A stretch of DNA of 64,000 nt from Linanthus parryae (lineage: Eukaryota > Streptophyta > Magnoliopsida > Ericales > Polemoniaceae), in contig JALGPY010000006.1 of assembly GCA_023055425.1 (NCBI GenBank), positions 69,782,127 to 69,846,126 of the forward strand. The letters are read 5' to 3'. A program made the position numbers and the translations under genes. Below the pieces are notes generated by a model. That model had not been told where the DNA came from. It worked only from the letters and a program-made list of their open reading frames with translations, and searched no databases. Of the stretch, positions 24,590-37,228 are shown one piece after another. Each line of letters opens with the position of its first letter. Position 1 is the first letter of the stretch.

Positions 24590-24601
24590 GCTCTAATACC
24601 A
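24590..24601 (-). promoter_or_regulatory. Primer-binding site of LARD-F (tRNA-iMet-like)
   Basis: The minus strand reads TGGTATTAGAGC three bases after the LTR end. This is 11 of 12 matches to the iMet primer site and fixes the minus orientation. Confidence 0.85.
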
Positions 24602-24604
24602 CAA

Positions 24605-27600
24605 TGTCACATCCCCATCCCGCCAACCTCGATTAGCGATTTATAAAGTTTGTATTAACGGTAGGAGGGCGCGACATGCCGGTGAGGCCTTGACTCGTCG
24701 AGAGGCTAAATAAGTAATTTATAAAAAAAAAAAAGTCGAAGTAAAAATTTATTTTTGGAAACTTTGAGCAAGCGTAATTGAAAAATTCACTTGGGGTCGT
24801 CATGACAAACAATTTGACTTGTAACTTAAATGAAAATATTGGCAAGAAAAGAAATTTATAACTTGATAAGTTATGTACATTTAGCCTTCTCGACTCATAA
24901 CGTAAGCATAGCATAATTCGGAATATTTCTAGGTATCATAAAATGGCTCATATAAAGTCTTAAATACATAATAACAGAAATTATACATTTTTAGGACAAA
25001 TCGCCAACATGTACATAATCGCTTCTAGTCATCTAACATATATGCAACATATGAGCACACAAGCGTCACCAAACACGTTGTCACATATCAACTTAACACC
25101 TTTATACTTCTTGCATTTTATGTGTCCTTAAAACCTGAAAAAAAATTGATTTGAAGGGGTAAGCTGAACTAGCTCAGTAAGATATATCTACGCCCCTCCG
25201 TAGGTTTAGAAAACGAAAAGGGCTAACTTTCCACAGAGCATCATTAACATAAGGCATAGTCATACATACATATACTTGTGAAAATTGAAAGATCATGACA
25301 TTCATAAAGCATAACTTGTATCATAACGAAAGCGTAACGGAAAGCATAACTTAATTCATGTGAAATCATATTGTTCCAAATAGAAACCTTACTTTGTCTC
25401 ATGTAGAGACCATAACTTACTTTAACATTCTTGCTTATTTTCTTATCTTATGGCCCGTGTAAACTTCGTGACGTAACATAACATAACGTAGGAAAATGTC
25501 CGTCGCGACGACACGTGAGGCGACGCGTTGCCTACTTATATTGCCCCGGCAAAAGGGTCGTAGCCTGCCTATACCCGACGGGAATTTCACTCCGGTACCG
25601 TGGCCTTTCTGAAAACCGTGTTTTATCTTACGAAACGTTCATTATATTTCTTAGCATCCATGGGCATAAAACATTTCACTTGAGTAGAAAGCATACATAC
25701 ATAATAATGGGGAGAACATGAACATACATAAGATTTTAAGAAACTTGAGGGTAGGTACAACCTTCGGGAAGTAGGGTAACTCGCCATGCGAGCTTAATCC
25801 ATTTACTTAACATTTCTTTATTCCAAATTCAATCATCTTTAGGCACATGATCATCAACTCCATTGTCACGTAAATAGAAAAGAAGGCTACAAATCACACA
25901 TACAATAACTTAACATAAAATCATACCAAACATAGCACACAATCACTTAGCTCAGCGACACCAATGTTATTAATGCAAATAAACTAATTTTTCTCACATA
26001 TTCTTATGCTTGTATAGCCTTAAACATGTTCCTAGATGCATATGAGATGTAAAATGCAGAACCTAAGAGCACTATAACATGTAATGAACAAAAAGTAACT
26101 TACATAAAATAGCATTGAGAATCTTGGCAACTTCTAGATTATGCACATAAACAAAATGTGACTACCATTAGTTCAAAAATTCATGAGTAGATCAAAAATA
26201 TTATTCGAGACCCCAATTTTTGAAAAGAGTTTACTTATAAAATATAAAAATATCAAAAATTATGAAAACATTTAAGAGCTGTTTAGGTGTAAAAGAGAGA
26301 CTAAAAAGCGGTATTGGGAGTAAATTCATAAAATATTCATAGGAATTCCAAAAATTATAAAATTTTAACTGGAAGTAAATAACACCCCTGGGAACAACAT
26401 ATACAAATTTGGTAACCACTGGAGAATAATATGTATATGAAATGTATGAAAAACCTCACTGGTCTTGGGTTGAGCAGAGTGTTAAAACAGAACTGATTTT
26501 TGGCCGATTAAAAATAAAATACAACTCCAATGTCTCTGTGTAATTTACTGTAGAAATATAACATAAAATTATGGGAACGGTAAATTGTTCATAATTTCGT
26601 AAAAAGTTTAAGTATTTTTCTCAATTTTGTGAGTATAGGGTCAAAACATGATTCTTGTGATTTTCTATACTCCAAAACTTATTGCATGAAAGAATTACTC
26701 TACCAAAATATGAAATTACACAAAAAAAAAACTCTTAATCACATACTTAACCCTACTCATAATAATTTCATCCATGAATCTAGCAACAAACTTGGTTTTG
26801 ATGACATGCATGTATGTTCTAATGTGAGTTTTCTGAAATATGCAACATTCAAGTATCAATCATATGATCTAGCCATGAGAATGATGAAGCATACTTGGAG
26901 ATGAGAAAGATCAAATTCAAAAGTTACCAATCATATACCAAACCACACATGCAACTCAAGATCAAGCATTTTTCATACCAAGAACATGAATTATATACAA
27001 ATTGAACACATAAAGAAGAGAAGAGTGCTTATATATAAGCTTCAGAGGAACTAGAGATTTATCTTGGGCTCTTGGAGGTTGAAGAAGCTTGGTTCATTGA
27101 ACAAAATGAAGGAAAATGCTTCCCCAATGCATAATATAACATTGAACTTGAGTTTTTCATGAATTGAGAGGTCGAAAATAGAGTTTTGGGGGTGTTTTGT
27201 GATGGTCAACCCCCAAATTCGGGAATACTATTTGAGGTAAGAGAATAGAGCATTCACGAGTGTTCTTGTTGAAGAAGATGCAAAGAAAAAGAATGAGAGA
27301 CATGGAGAGTGATAGAGAGTTATTTGATGGGATTTGGGTGGTATAAATAGAGCTATACATGTAATGAGATTACAAACTATCATATTATAGTTGACTAGTT
27401 TAGTATAGGAAGAATTGAGATGTTAAACTTAATTGAAAGACATGGTATTTTGGGTAAATGATGCAAAATCCAACAATGGAGAGGTTAATGCATAAAAATT
27501 TAAAGTTTAGAACACAATTGCAAATTTAAATGAAGTTTGGGACAAACAAAAAATTTGATACTAACTAAAAAGTTGGTACAAATAACATACTTAAAACGTC

Positions 27601-27711
27601 TTCTTTAAAATCTAGCATACTTAATAAAATATTAACATTAACACACATATTTCTAAAATAATCAAATCGCTTAAGACATACACGTGCAACATAAATATGA
27701 GGGTTACTACA
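24605..27711 (-). repeat. 5' LTR of LARD-F
   Basis: Minus strand TGTAGTAACCC (27711) to GGATGTGACA (24605), 3107 bp. Followed at 27712-27716 by the TSD copy GGTTT. Confidence 0.92.
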
Positions 27712-29115
27712 GGTTTGGTAACCGGGTCCGCAAGATTGTCATCTCTTTGTACATTTCATATCTTGACATCTCCTATGTCGATGATCTCTTGAATGAGATG
27801 GAATTTCCAAAGTATGTGTTTGGATCGCTGGTTATATATGGGTTTATTAGCTTGTGTGATCGCACAATTGTTGTGACAATATAGTGCTATAGGATCCGCA
27901 ATACTAGGGACAACTCCTGGTTCAGTAATGAACTTTCAAATCCAAACAACTTTCTTTGATTCCTCTAAGTCAGCAATATACTCAGCCTCTGTGGTAGAAT
28001 CAACAACTGTATCTTTCTTCGAAATTTTAAAGCTCACAGCTCCTACATTAATGAAAAACATAAATCCCAACTATGATCTTAAATCATCTTTGTCGGTTTG
28101 GAAGCTTGCATAAGTGTAGCCTTTTATACTGAGGTCTTCATCTCCTCCATATATCGAGAGTTCCTCCTTAGTTCTTCTCAAGTACTTACAAATATTTTTA
28201 ACAGCTTTCCAGTTACTCTCATCGGGATTTTACTCCTACCTACTTGTTATGCTCAAATGATATGACACATTTGGCCTTGTACATAACATGGCGTACATGA
28301 TAGATTCAATTGCTGATCCATAAGGAATCTTCGTCATGCGATCCTTCTCAATGTGAGTAGAAGGAGAACTAGTCTTCAAAAGACTAACTCTATGTGACAT
28401 AGGTAAGAATCTTTTCTTAGAATCTTGCATGTTGAACCATTTCAACACATTTCCAATATATTTACTTTGACTTAAGTCGGAGTCTTTATTGATTATCTCT
28501 ATACATATTTATACCAAGAATATTGGTTGCATCGCCTAGGTATTTCATTAAAAAAAATCCCTGGCCAATCTTTAAAAAATTGCAGAGTAAGGACATCATT
28601 CCCAATGAGTAGTATGTCATCGACATAAAAGACCATAAATACAACTCCGCTCCCAGTAACCTTCTTGTAAAAATAAGGTTCATCTTAATTTTTGAAGAAA
28701 CCAAACTCTTTTATTTCATCATCAAATCGAAGACTCCAACTTCGCTAAGCTTGCTTTGATCGGTAAATTGATCGCTACAACTTCCACACCTTTTCGACAT
28801 GCTCTGGATCAACAAAACCTTCTGATTATTTCATGTACACATCCTCAAGGAGGTTTCCATAAAAAATGTTATTCTGACATCTTGCTGTCAAATCACATAA
28901 TCATGGTAAGCATTAATTGCAAGCAAGATGCGAATGGATGTAAGATCGCAACTAGGGAAAAAGTTTCACCATAGTATTTACCCATGATCTTGCCTGAAAC
29001 ATCTAGCTACCAATCTTCCTTTAAAGGTAATCACATTACCATCCATGCCCGTTTTATTCTTGAAAATCTCTTGCACCCTATAGGTTTTACGCCTCTAGGT
29101 GATTCCACCAAAGAG
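27712..29115 (-). pseudogene. COP-D RNase H and reverse transcriptase remnant
   Basis: After the TSD copy, the minus strand continues the COP-D RNase H and then RT. Recognisable pieces are the IMYAMLCTRP segment near 28260-28310, the FNMQDSKK segment near 28420, and YVDD-like sequence near 28610-28630 split over frames. Many frameshifts and stops are present. Similarity to the COP RT stops abruptly at about 29115, so the 5' half of COP-D is lost. Confidence 0.82.
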
Positions 29116-29830
29116 CAATAAATTATTCTGGGTTAATTTTGACCAAGTAAACTGTTTGGGGGTCTTTCTATAATTTTTCTAACCTTCAGCGGCCTAAGTT
29201 TAAATACCTAAATTTTGTAGTTTTAAACCCTACGAATATCTGCGAGTGCTAAAATTACAATTCCAAACCTTTAAGCATTGTATGACTTGTTTGAGGTGTT
29301 CATGCTCAACCAGAGGGCTAAAATGCAATTTAGATAAACTATAAGGACTTGTGTGTAAATAATGAAAACTTGAGACTCAATCTTAAGTAGATAACTTGGG
29401 GACTTAGTGACTCATTTGACTGGCCAACTAGGCATAACTAACGGGTTCAGGGACATTCAGGGATTATACTGATAATAATGAGACTTGAGAGGCGAAATAG
29501 TCAATATGGGCTAGAAATCTAGCGAGACACATGCATATGCATTTTACATCTCTACTGAGGACATGTAATAATAAGTATATGTATATGGGTATGTGTAGAG
29601 GTTGCATAAATAGAGAATCTGCAATGCTGATCAGGAATACCGGGCAGGCTGTCAGGTAAGCATAAGTATGCTTAACTTTCCGCTAGGGACATGCCAAAAA
29701 TGCAAGAGTAAATGTAGGCATCTATGAGTACCTAATATAGAGATCTTGGGGTAAGTAACATTGGATCATCTGTATATATACATACATAATTATGTTCATG
29801 GAAATTGAAGATTGTATGTAGGTACGCAGT
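29116..29830. other. Unassigned intergenic sequence
   Basis: AT-rich. I recognise no ORF, LTR end, terminal repeat or RNA gene in this stretch. It may be the old insertion site of COP-D or another decayed element. Confidence 0.5.
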
Positions 29831-30935
29831 TACATGATCAAATACTCTAGAAGGAGGGTTGAATAGAGTATAGAAACTTTTGCTGAAATTGTGGATTTAA
29901 AACAAAAGGAGAGGAACTTAAAGTATTTCAAAGATTTGAACACAGATTCAAGGCTTCAAAACTAAAACATACAGTTTAAAGATACTGAGTATTTTCAAAG
30001 CTTTGAGAACAGAAATCTGTTTTGATGCAGTTTTGAAGACAAGAACATAAATGCAAGATAATGAACACAGTGATTTGTTACGAAGTTTGGTCCCATGTGA
30101 CCTACTCTCAGCATGAGGGATCTAATCCCTCTAGTATTTAAACAACTTCTTATTTATCAATAGTTAAGCCCTAGATCTCAGGCCAAGAAAATTGCCTTAC
30201 TCTTTTCCAGCATGCGGTTCTTCCTAACATATCTAGTAACATCTCTAGCTAACTCATACAATCAGAAACCCAGTTGTTCCTATTGAACAACTTAACTCTG
30301 ACATATGATTAATTAATAAAACAAAATAATATGCAAATAAAGCTCTGGATGAAGAACACTGTGAAGACAGTGAAGCAGTAAAGCTTGTAGTGTTCTTCAG
30401 GAGTCTGGAATGGATTGAATGGTAGAATGATTTCCTTCAATGATGCTTTTCAATCCGTGAGAGTGTATAATCTCTATGTAAAACTCTGCACTTATCTTTT
30501 TCTCTGAATTAGTCTATGTGTTTGTCAATTTGAATTGCAGACTTATATAGAAAGCTTCAACAGAAATCCCTAAAAAATTCTCTACAGATCCATGAATCTC
30601 AATAGCTCTTTCCCAATGGCTAGCTGCATGATTTTCTCATTGATGTTGACCTGATCTTCAATCTACAAGCCTAGGGAAAGTCCATACAAATTTCCATAAG
30701 AATAGCACCAATCTTCAAGCTACATCTGCAACCCTGCAAATAAGGAAACTTGGCTAAACTTGCAACACAGAGTTAGCTAACAATCTCTACAAATTAGCTT
30801 AAGCAAATGATAAGATCAAATCATGTTATAACACATAGTTACTTTGTCTTTCAAAATATAATATAGCATGTTCAAGTTTAGGAGATTAGATAATGAATAG
30901 GAGTAGGAACTCCCCCTTAGTTTCTGCTGTGAAGT
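29831..30935 (-). repeat. Probable copia (SIRE-like) 3' LTR remnant
   Basis: The minus strand has a purine tract AACTAAGGGGGAGTTCC at about 30908-30924, then an LTR-like stretch with a TATA box (CTATATAAG, about 30543-30551) and a CT-rich tail. The left end near 29840-29880 resembles the ends of SIRE/Maximus-type elements as I remember them. I could not place exact LTR borders and see no second copy or TSD. Confidence 0.4.
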
Positions 30936-31089
30936 TTCAAGGCTTTGGAACTAGTTTCAAAGATTTGAAACAACTTTGCACTTACAGAAATGATACATGC
31001 TTGTCTTTAAATTGCATGGTTGATATCTGAGACTTGAGTACTTTAGAACCTTGTATGGTCTGTTCTGTCTCTCCGGTTGCGATTACGGA
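30936..31089. other. Short unassigned stretch beside ATH-A
   Basis: Possibly the internal 3' end of the SIRE-like remnant. The last five bases before ATH-A (31085-31089, ACGGA) would be its left TSD copy; the partner lies outside the window. Confidence 0.35.
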
Positions 31090-32742
31090 TGACACGCTTT
31101 CTTACGTGTTACCGCAAGTGCACGATTCAAGTAATATAGGGTAGTATTTCAACCCCGAGTTATCGATCCCACAGGGATAAGCTTGAGATTATTTAATTAG
31201 TTATTAGCATAGAATACAGTACAAGGAGGAAGAAATTGTGATTTAAACATTTGTCAACCTCAAACAGCTGACTGAAATAAAATAACAACTAAACTAATAT
31301 TTTTGGGTTTTTTATTAAACAAATATGGAGAAACTAGGCAATCTCTGGATCACCTAGGGCTGTAGACGATTTCCAGATTAGCTATGTAACACGTTAATCC
31401 TATTCTAGTTAAGCCGGGTAATGGTACTGACAATCTCCTATCGGTCTCATGTCGTTCTACGTCACGGTTTACTTGGTGTCCTTTCGGTCCACCTACATCT
31501 ACCGGTCCGTTCTAGTAGGCTAACGACATAGCACGGAATGATGTCCTCTCAGACCACCACCACACAAACACCTCACTATCTCCTACCGAATCTACCCACT
31601 AAGGCCAATCCTACACACTTCTCTTCTCAGTCTCCGTGATTAAGGATTCTTGTTCATATCTCATCACAGCTAGGTCTAATTCGCTCTCACGCACTCGCTA
31701 GCTAATTAACAAGTCTGGTTGACCACTCCGTTCTTGCTAAGGATTAAGCATACCATATGAACAATAACTAGAATGAAATTAACATTAAGCAAGAAATTGA
31801 TTCACGAATAAATTCTAAGTCTCATGATTATCAAATCATAATCTAGCTGTGTCAATAGAATGGATTCAATAACAATATCAAGAAACTAAACATTGATTCA
31901 ATGAATCTAAATCCAAAAGCATGAAACAAAGTCTCAAATCCGGAAAACATACTGTCTACATAAACCCTAGGCTTTCTAGAGAATCCTAGAAAAATGTCTA
32001 GTTACTAATAATCTTATCAACACAACAAAGTTTCTCCATACAAGTGGTTAAAAGAGGGAGGAAGAGATCAAACGCTAGAAATCGGGAAGATTGGCGCGAT
32101 CCGGGCTCTTCTCCTTGCTTGAGGTTGCTCCCAATGGAGTCTCCTTGCTCTCCTCCTTGATCGTGTCTCTCAATAGGCGTGAATGATGATTATTGTCGAC
32201 CATGTGGTCGTTCTTCCTTCATAACCAGCAGAAGTCTTCAGTAATTGCACAATAGCCCCCTGAAATCTGCTCCTTACTTCAAAACGCGATATCTTCTTCG
32301 TCCTAACTCCGATTTAGCTCCGTGACCTATAGATGGAAAGATCTCTTAGTATAATTTCATATGGAAATGGTCTCACCTCGAAATTATTTATAGAACTATA
32401 GATAGGATCAAAATAGTGTAGACTGGTCATCCAAGCTCCTCCAATTCGGCTTCTCTTCACTCCACTTGAGCTCCCGTTGTTTCCGAAGTTCCTTCCATGC
32501 CTCCTATCAATGGATTAGCATCCGTCCCTGCCAAAACAACATGAACAAACATACCAAGCGATTATATTTTACAAATAACAATAAAATATGCAAGAAAAGC
32601 GCCCGGACTAACAATATAGCACATGGTGAACAACAAGTGATATAACGACCTAGAATCTCTAACATTAGGCTCAAATCATTCTCAAATACCTATTAACATG
32701 TGGAAAATGCTAAAGAACTATAGCCCCTAAAAGGTTCTATCA
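31090..32742 (-). repeat. 3' LTR of ATH-A
   Basis: 1653 bp, minus strand TGATAGAACC...GTGTCA. It matches the partial copy at 37229-37552. The first ~60 plus-strand bases resemble the start of the ATH-B LTR (TGACACG, then CTTACGTGTxxxCGCAAGTGCACG). Confidence 0.9.
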
Positions 32743-32758
32743 AAATCCCCCACACTTA
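32743..32758 (-). promoter_or_regulatory. Polypurine tract of ATH-A
   Basis: The minus strand reads TAAGTGTGGGGGATTT directly before the LTR start TGATAG. ATH-B has AAGTGTGGGGGTAGT at the same place. Confidence 0.8.
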
Positions 32759-33470
32759 CTCTCTTGCTCGTCCCGAGCAAAATGAAGCACAAACCTCCAC
32801 ACTTAAGACATTGCATACATACCACAACAAAACTAATGCATACCCACCCACTTTGCATACTTAAATTTCTGCTAGCCAACACGACTCACGAATCAATACA
32901 CAAAGACACGACTATGCAGCTACATGATATGTACAATGCAACTCAAGTATGTACAATGCAAGGAATTAAAGAACATATTTTTTTTTTCTTTTTAGTAAAG
33001 ATTGGGCAATCTCAAAGAACAAACCGGCATGTCATAAGGCTCTCACATCCCCTAGAAAATTATATAACTTTGATGATCGGTAGAACTTGCGGCCAGTTTC
33101 GTCAGACAGAACGGGCACGAGCACTCAATAAGTTGCTTCCGCACACTCATCAAACGCATCCCTAGCACTTACCATCCGAGCTATTTATCCACGGGTTAAA
33201 ATTGTTGGCGGCTTTAGGACGGGTAGGATAGGATATTTAGAAGCGCAGTCCTAGACGTCATGATACAAATCACAATTATCATACTCCCTCACCAAAATCC
33301 AAGGAATCCCACCGAATCTACTACTCCGGCCCTCATTCACTCAATCTTGGTGCAACGCCGTTCTCGCGGGCACAAATGTGAAGAAGTGATCTCTAACAAC
33401 AGCTAATCTCCTCAGTCTTCATGAAGTTTAATTTCCGGCTCCCTATTCCATTTCACTTTTCAACTTTCTG

Positions 33471-33475
33471 TTCTT

Positions 33476-33506
<31 letters not shown>

Positions 33507-33543
33507 TTCTTCTTCTTCTTCTTCTTCTTCTTCTTCTTCTTCC
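33471..33543. repeat. (TTC)n microsatellite
   Basis: About 24 TTC units with one interruption (TTATTC near 33505). The ATH-B 3' region has T-rich low-complexity tracts at a comparable position. Confidence 0.95.
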
Positions 33544-35347
33544 TTTCAATCTCATTCTCAATAAGCACATGGAGCCACCAACGATGATACAATATCCAAG
33601 GAGATCAAATCAATATAGATAACGTGGGTGTGCAATTTGTCAAATCGAATGATGAAATCAAATATGTGTCGACACCCCCACACTTAATATAAAGCATATC
33701 CAAAACCCGGTAGTCAATATGTAAACGTGCTAATTCCAACCGATCCTCCTCATCACCTAAGACGTAGAAAATATGAATGAAGTACAAGCACGTCCTCCTA
33801 TAAGATCAACCAACCCCCACCCCGATATCGTGCGGAAAAAGGTATCACGCACTACGGCACTCCACCTGTGATCGTGGTGTATGGACATGACTCACCGCCA
33901 CACCGAAGTGTGCTGCCGTCTCTAACTCACCCTCACATCCCCTAAAAAGATGACATGTAAGAGTATCCACTAAAGATGTATCAAATCAGCTCACCCTCAT
34001 CGAACCTCCCAAACTCAACTCCCTCTATCATGACGCATAGGAAGGGACCATTCTAACTAGTGATAGGAGTCACAAGGAACGACTTCCTAGGCTAGAGGCT
34101 GTGAATAGAAGGGGTAGATGGATCAAATTGGGGTAACTAGTGGACCTAGGCGATGGAGACGGGACGTGAGGTCCCCATAAAAATCACTCGCACAGCTGTT
34201 CCGTTGCCACTACGTGGAGGGTTGACGACTACCTAAGTGATGGTGGTGTAGCGCTAGTAGGATAACTAGTTTGAGAGACAGCTACTCACAACTCTCAAGT
34301 GCATTGGCCCTATAAGTCTTCCTACTCCAGATTCTCGCATGTCTACCTCACCTCAGATTTTCATACTACCTAGGGAATACTATCATTGAGCCCTCTCCAC
34401 GCTTACTCTCTTCACTTGCCCTTTCTCAAAAAAATTCAATTTTTTGGATTTTTCCTATTTTCCAATTTTTTCTTTGTTTTTGTTTTAATTTTCCTAACTC
34501 TATATGCTTGGTCCAACTCGATTAACGAACAACTATTGGGTAGGGGGACTCAATATTTAAAAGTGCAACAATAATATACAATGCATAAAAGAAACGTGCA
34601 CATGAAAAACTAACCGACTCGACATCTACATGCAAACGCGACTTTCTAAACTACATGTAACAAGGCTATGCAATGGCTAACTAGCGGATAGCTAAAAACT
34701 CCCCCACACTTAAGCGTGTCATTGTCCTCAACGAAATATAAGGTGAAATAAAGAGGACTCGGCTGCTCAAGCGTAGGGTCGGTGGGTCTAGTCGGAGTGA
34801 GTGCACGTGAGGTCTAGTCGGAGTGAGCTAAACAAGTACCCAATAATCCAAGTATGAGCAAGTAAATTTTTTCAATAAATTAGCCCTAAGAGTGCCTAAT
34901 CAAGAATTAAAGCCGAGAGAGAGAGAAAATTGTACCAAATTTTTCGGAAACACGAGCTAGTGAAAGCATGAGTACCTCCTTAAGCTTCTCGGTGTCCCCG
35001 TCTTAAGTTCCTCTTTGAGCTTTGGACGAATCCCCCTCCAAAGCAAAGAATTGGAAGATTTAAGTTCTGGAGCTCTTCCTCTTTGAATTTCCCCACACTC
35101 AATCCGCTCACTATCTCAAAAGCTCAAGAGTTAATCTTGTCAATTTTGCGATTTAGATGCGTTTTGGGTTAGGGGTGTGTTGGTGTTCTTGAGGGTTTGG
35201 AGAGGAAGAAGATGAAGTTGGGAGGTGTTTGATCCGATTTTGTGGTGGTAGGAGGCTTGTTGGTCGGTTTTTAGCCTTTACTATCCTCAAAATGTCAAAA
35301 CACCCCCAAAGAGTCAAAAAATACCCCCCAAAAGTGACCAGCCCGAG

Positions 35348-35504
35348 CCATTTCGGCCCGAAATGGAGCCCAAAATCAATGGGTTTCGGCCTCCATTTCG
35401 GCTCGAAATAGAGGCCGGAATCACTGGGAAATTTTGAGGTAGAATGCCATTTTCATTTCGGCCCGAAATAGGGGCATTTCGGCCTCCATTTCGGCCCGAA
35501 ATGG
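35348..35504. repeat. Cluster of palindromes in ATH-A
   Basis: CCATTTCGGCCCGAAATGG occurs as a perfect palindrome at 35348-35366 and 35486-35504. Imperfect copies lie at 35393-35411 and 35454-35472, with further half-sites between. Confidence 0.85.
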
Positions 35505-36055
35505 TGCCCGAAATGCCTGGACCTCTCCAACTTGTGTTTGCTCTATCTTCTTCATCCGACATCCGTTTCGCGCGATTATTTCACCGATGGACTCCATATT
35601 CGACGAGGAATCTATTTTTGACTAGAAAATTCTCAAAACAATAAATTTTCCATTTCTTCTCAAATTACCTCTGTTGTGCAAAGAATTTCGCCTCCAGAGC
35701 TCTTGAACTCTATTTTCACTCCGGATTCCGATGCGTGCAACCCCGATACTCCAACTCGCTACCATGCTCCTCATGACTAATTGGATACTCCTCAACCTTG
35801 AGTAGCTTCTTTATCAAGCTCAATGCTTCTCGTTAGCTAGTTGTTCCTCGTTTTGCGTGCAAAATCGTGCACATGCATCAAAAATGGGAATCCGGAGAGT
35901 TCTTCGGTAACTGTGTCCTGCACACCCATACGAAATATTAAAACAACTCTCTCTCACCCCTCACAATTAAGTATGGAGAACTATATACAAAAATAAAATA
36001 ACAAATATCCTACTCTACATTGGGTTGCCTCCCAAGAAGCGCTTGTAATTTAAGG

Positions 36056-37072
36056 TCAACAGCCCGACTCGATTACCACAACTGTCCAGGATAGTGAAGA
36101 ATGCTTAACTCTCCACTTCTTCTTCTTCCACCATCTTTTCTCAATGACTTTCTTCTCGAGTGCACCCCTGTGCTTCGAAGATGGTGGACAATTGTAGAAG
36201 CTGACCCCTTTCATCTTGCAATTTTTCTTCTTAATCAGCTTCCACGAAGTACTAATGGGCTCAGGTGAATCTCTAGCCATGAAATCATCACAATAGTACC
36301 TTTCTGGTTCTAAATTCTCTTCAGTCGACGCATGCATTTCACTCATACCCCCACACTTGCTGATTTCCAAAGCCTCAATAACAACAATCACAAGTGTTTC
36401 ATCAACTTCATCATCAGCACCCCACAAGCTCTCAATGTATGTTTCATCCCAATCATGCCAAGGCTGTAAGATAATTTGAGATTTCCTTGCAGCAAGCATC
36501 GCCTCCTCTATTGTTGGACAAACAACTCCAACCCAGTCTGAATCAGAGTCTGTGTCCTCATAAATGGCAGAGTCCACCAATGGTTCATGGACACTGCATT
36601 CTTTGCTCGGCTCATGTATCTCTTCTTCCACGACTGCAACTTGGGATGCGGATTCTCATTCTTTCTCCATCCTAGCCATCAGTGTCCTTTGCATCTCTAG
36701 GACAGCTGGTAGCCAATGAGGTTCATCCAAACCATCTTGTGATGGTGTCCATAGAGACTCAATTAAGGGCTCAATGGCATGTGGCAGAGGCTCCTCTTGT
36801 GGCTCATTTGTAATAAGGGACATCCTTGTGATGCGCGCTTGGATCTCCTCCATAATATTGTGCAAGTCTTCAATGCTTGCTGATAAGTCCTCTTGATGCT
36901 GATGAAGCTGTGGTGGAACGAATATGCATGCGTCTTCATACTTGTGATCCTTCTTGCATTTGTAGCACCAAATCATTGAGCATGTGTCATCATTGTGCCA
37001 AACTCTGCATTTAGCACATTAGTAGGGGTAATCAGAGATCCCCACATAATCCTCGTCGCTCCACATGCTCAT
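36056..37072 (-). pseudogene. Unknown ORF of ATH-A with CxxC-H-C motifs, two in-frame stops
   Basis: A minus-strand frame of 339 codons from ATG 37070-37072 to the stop at 36056-36058. It is interrupted only by TAA (37019-37021) and TGA (36656-36658). After a short acidic start come two adjacent zinc-knuckle-like motifs: C-x2-C-x3-H-x4-C (about 36980-37018) and C-x2-C-x3-H-x5-C (about 36926-36967). These are close to, but not, the retroviral C-x2-C-x4-H-x4-C. Then follow a predicted helical stretch, a long acidic region and a basic Lys/Trp-rich tail near 36080-36150. I do not recognise the family. It occupies the position of gag-pol: in ATH-B the same flanking block follows the integrase stop. 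It may be a gag-derived or unrelated RNA-binding protein. Confidence 0.6.
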
Positions 37073-37205
37073 TACGTCTCCTGCTTCCTGTGTTCCTGCA
37101 AAAACAAACTCACAAGAAACCCGCGAAGCGCAGAGATAGATAAAATAAAACAAACTAAAAGAAAATTACTCGAAACTAACTCCTAACTAAATAATCTACC
37201 GATGT

Positions 37206-37223
37206 CCCCGGCAACGACGCCAA
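37206..37223 (-). promoter_or_regulatory. Primer-binding site of ATH-A (tRNA-Asp)
   Basis: The minus strand reads TTGGCGTCGTTGCCGGGG, five bases after the LTR end. It differs by one base from the ATH-B site (TTGGCGCCGTTGCCGGGG), which is complementary to the 3' end of plant tRNA-Asp. Confidence 0.85.
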
Positions 37224-37228
37224 AAACT

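Larger units (their letters stand above)
18123..27711 (-). mobile_element. LARD-F, non-autonomous LTR element with 3.1-kb LTRs
   Basis: 9589 bp. LTRs of 3122 bp (18123-21244) and 3107 bp (24605-27711) are flanked by perfect 5-bp duplications GGTTT (18118-18122, 27712-27716) inside the COP-D RNase H sequence. On the minus strand the LTR runs TGTAGTAACCC...GGATGTGACA and is followed by an iMet-like primer site. The 3.36-kb interior has no gag or pol, only short ORFs, and holds two hAT-type insertions. LTR termini and length resemble the Tekay/Del group of Ty3/gypsy chromoviruses; that assignment is from memory of the family and is not proven here. Confidence 0.9.
32759..36040 (-). other. Long 3' non-coding region of ATH-A
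   Basis: About 3.3 kb without conserved coding sequence. Blocks are shared with the ATH-B 3' region (42409-44700), including the 'gctcgtcccgagcaa' motif next to the purine tract. It contains a TTC microsatellite (33471-33543) and a cluster of palindromes (35348-35504). The 133-aa plus-strand ORF at 32764 is low-complexity and has no counterpart in ATH-B. Confidence 0.75.

Noticed and set aside
32764..33165. 133-aa plus-strand ORF in ATH-A
   Set aside because: His/Thr-rich low-complexity sequence in the 3' non-coding region, no counterpart in ATH-B.
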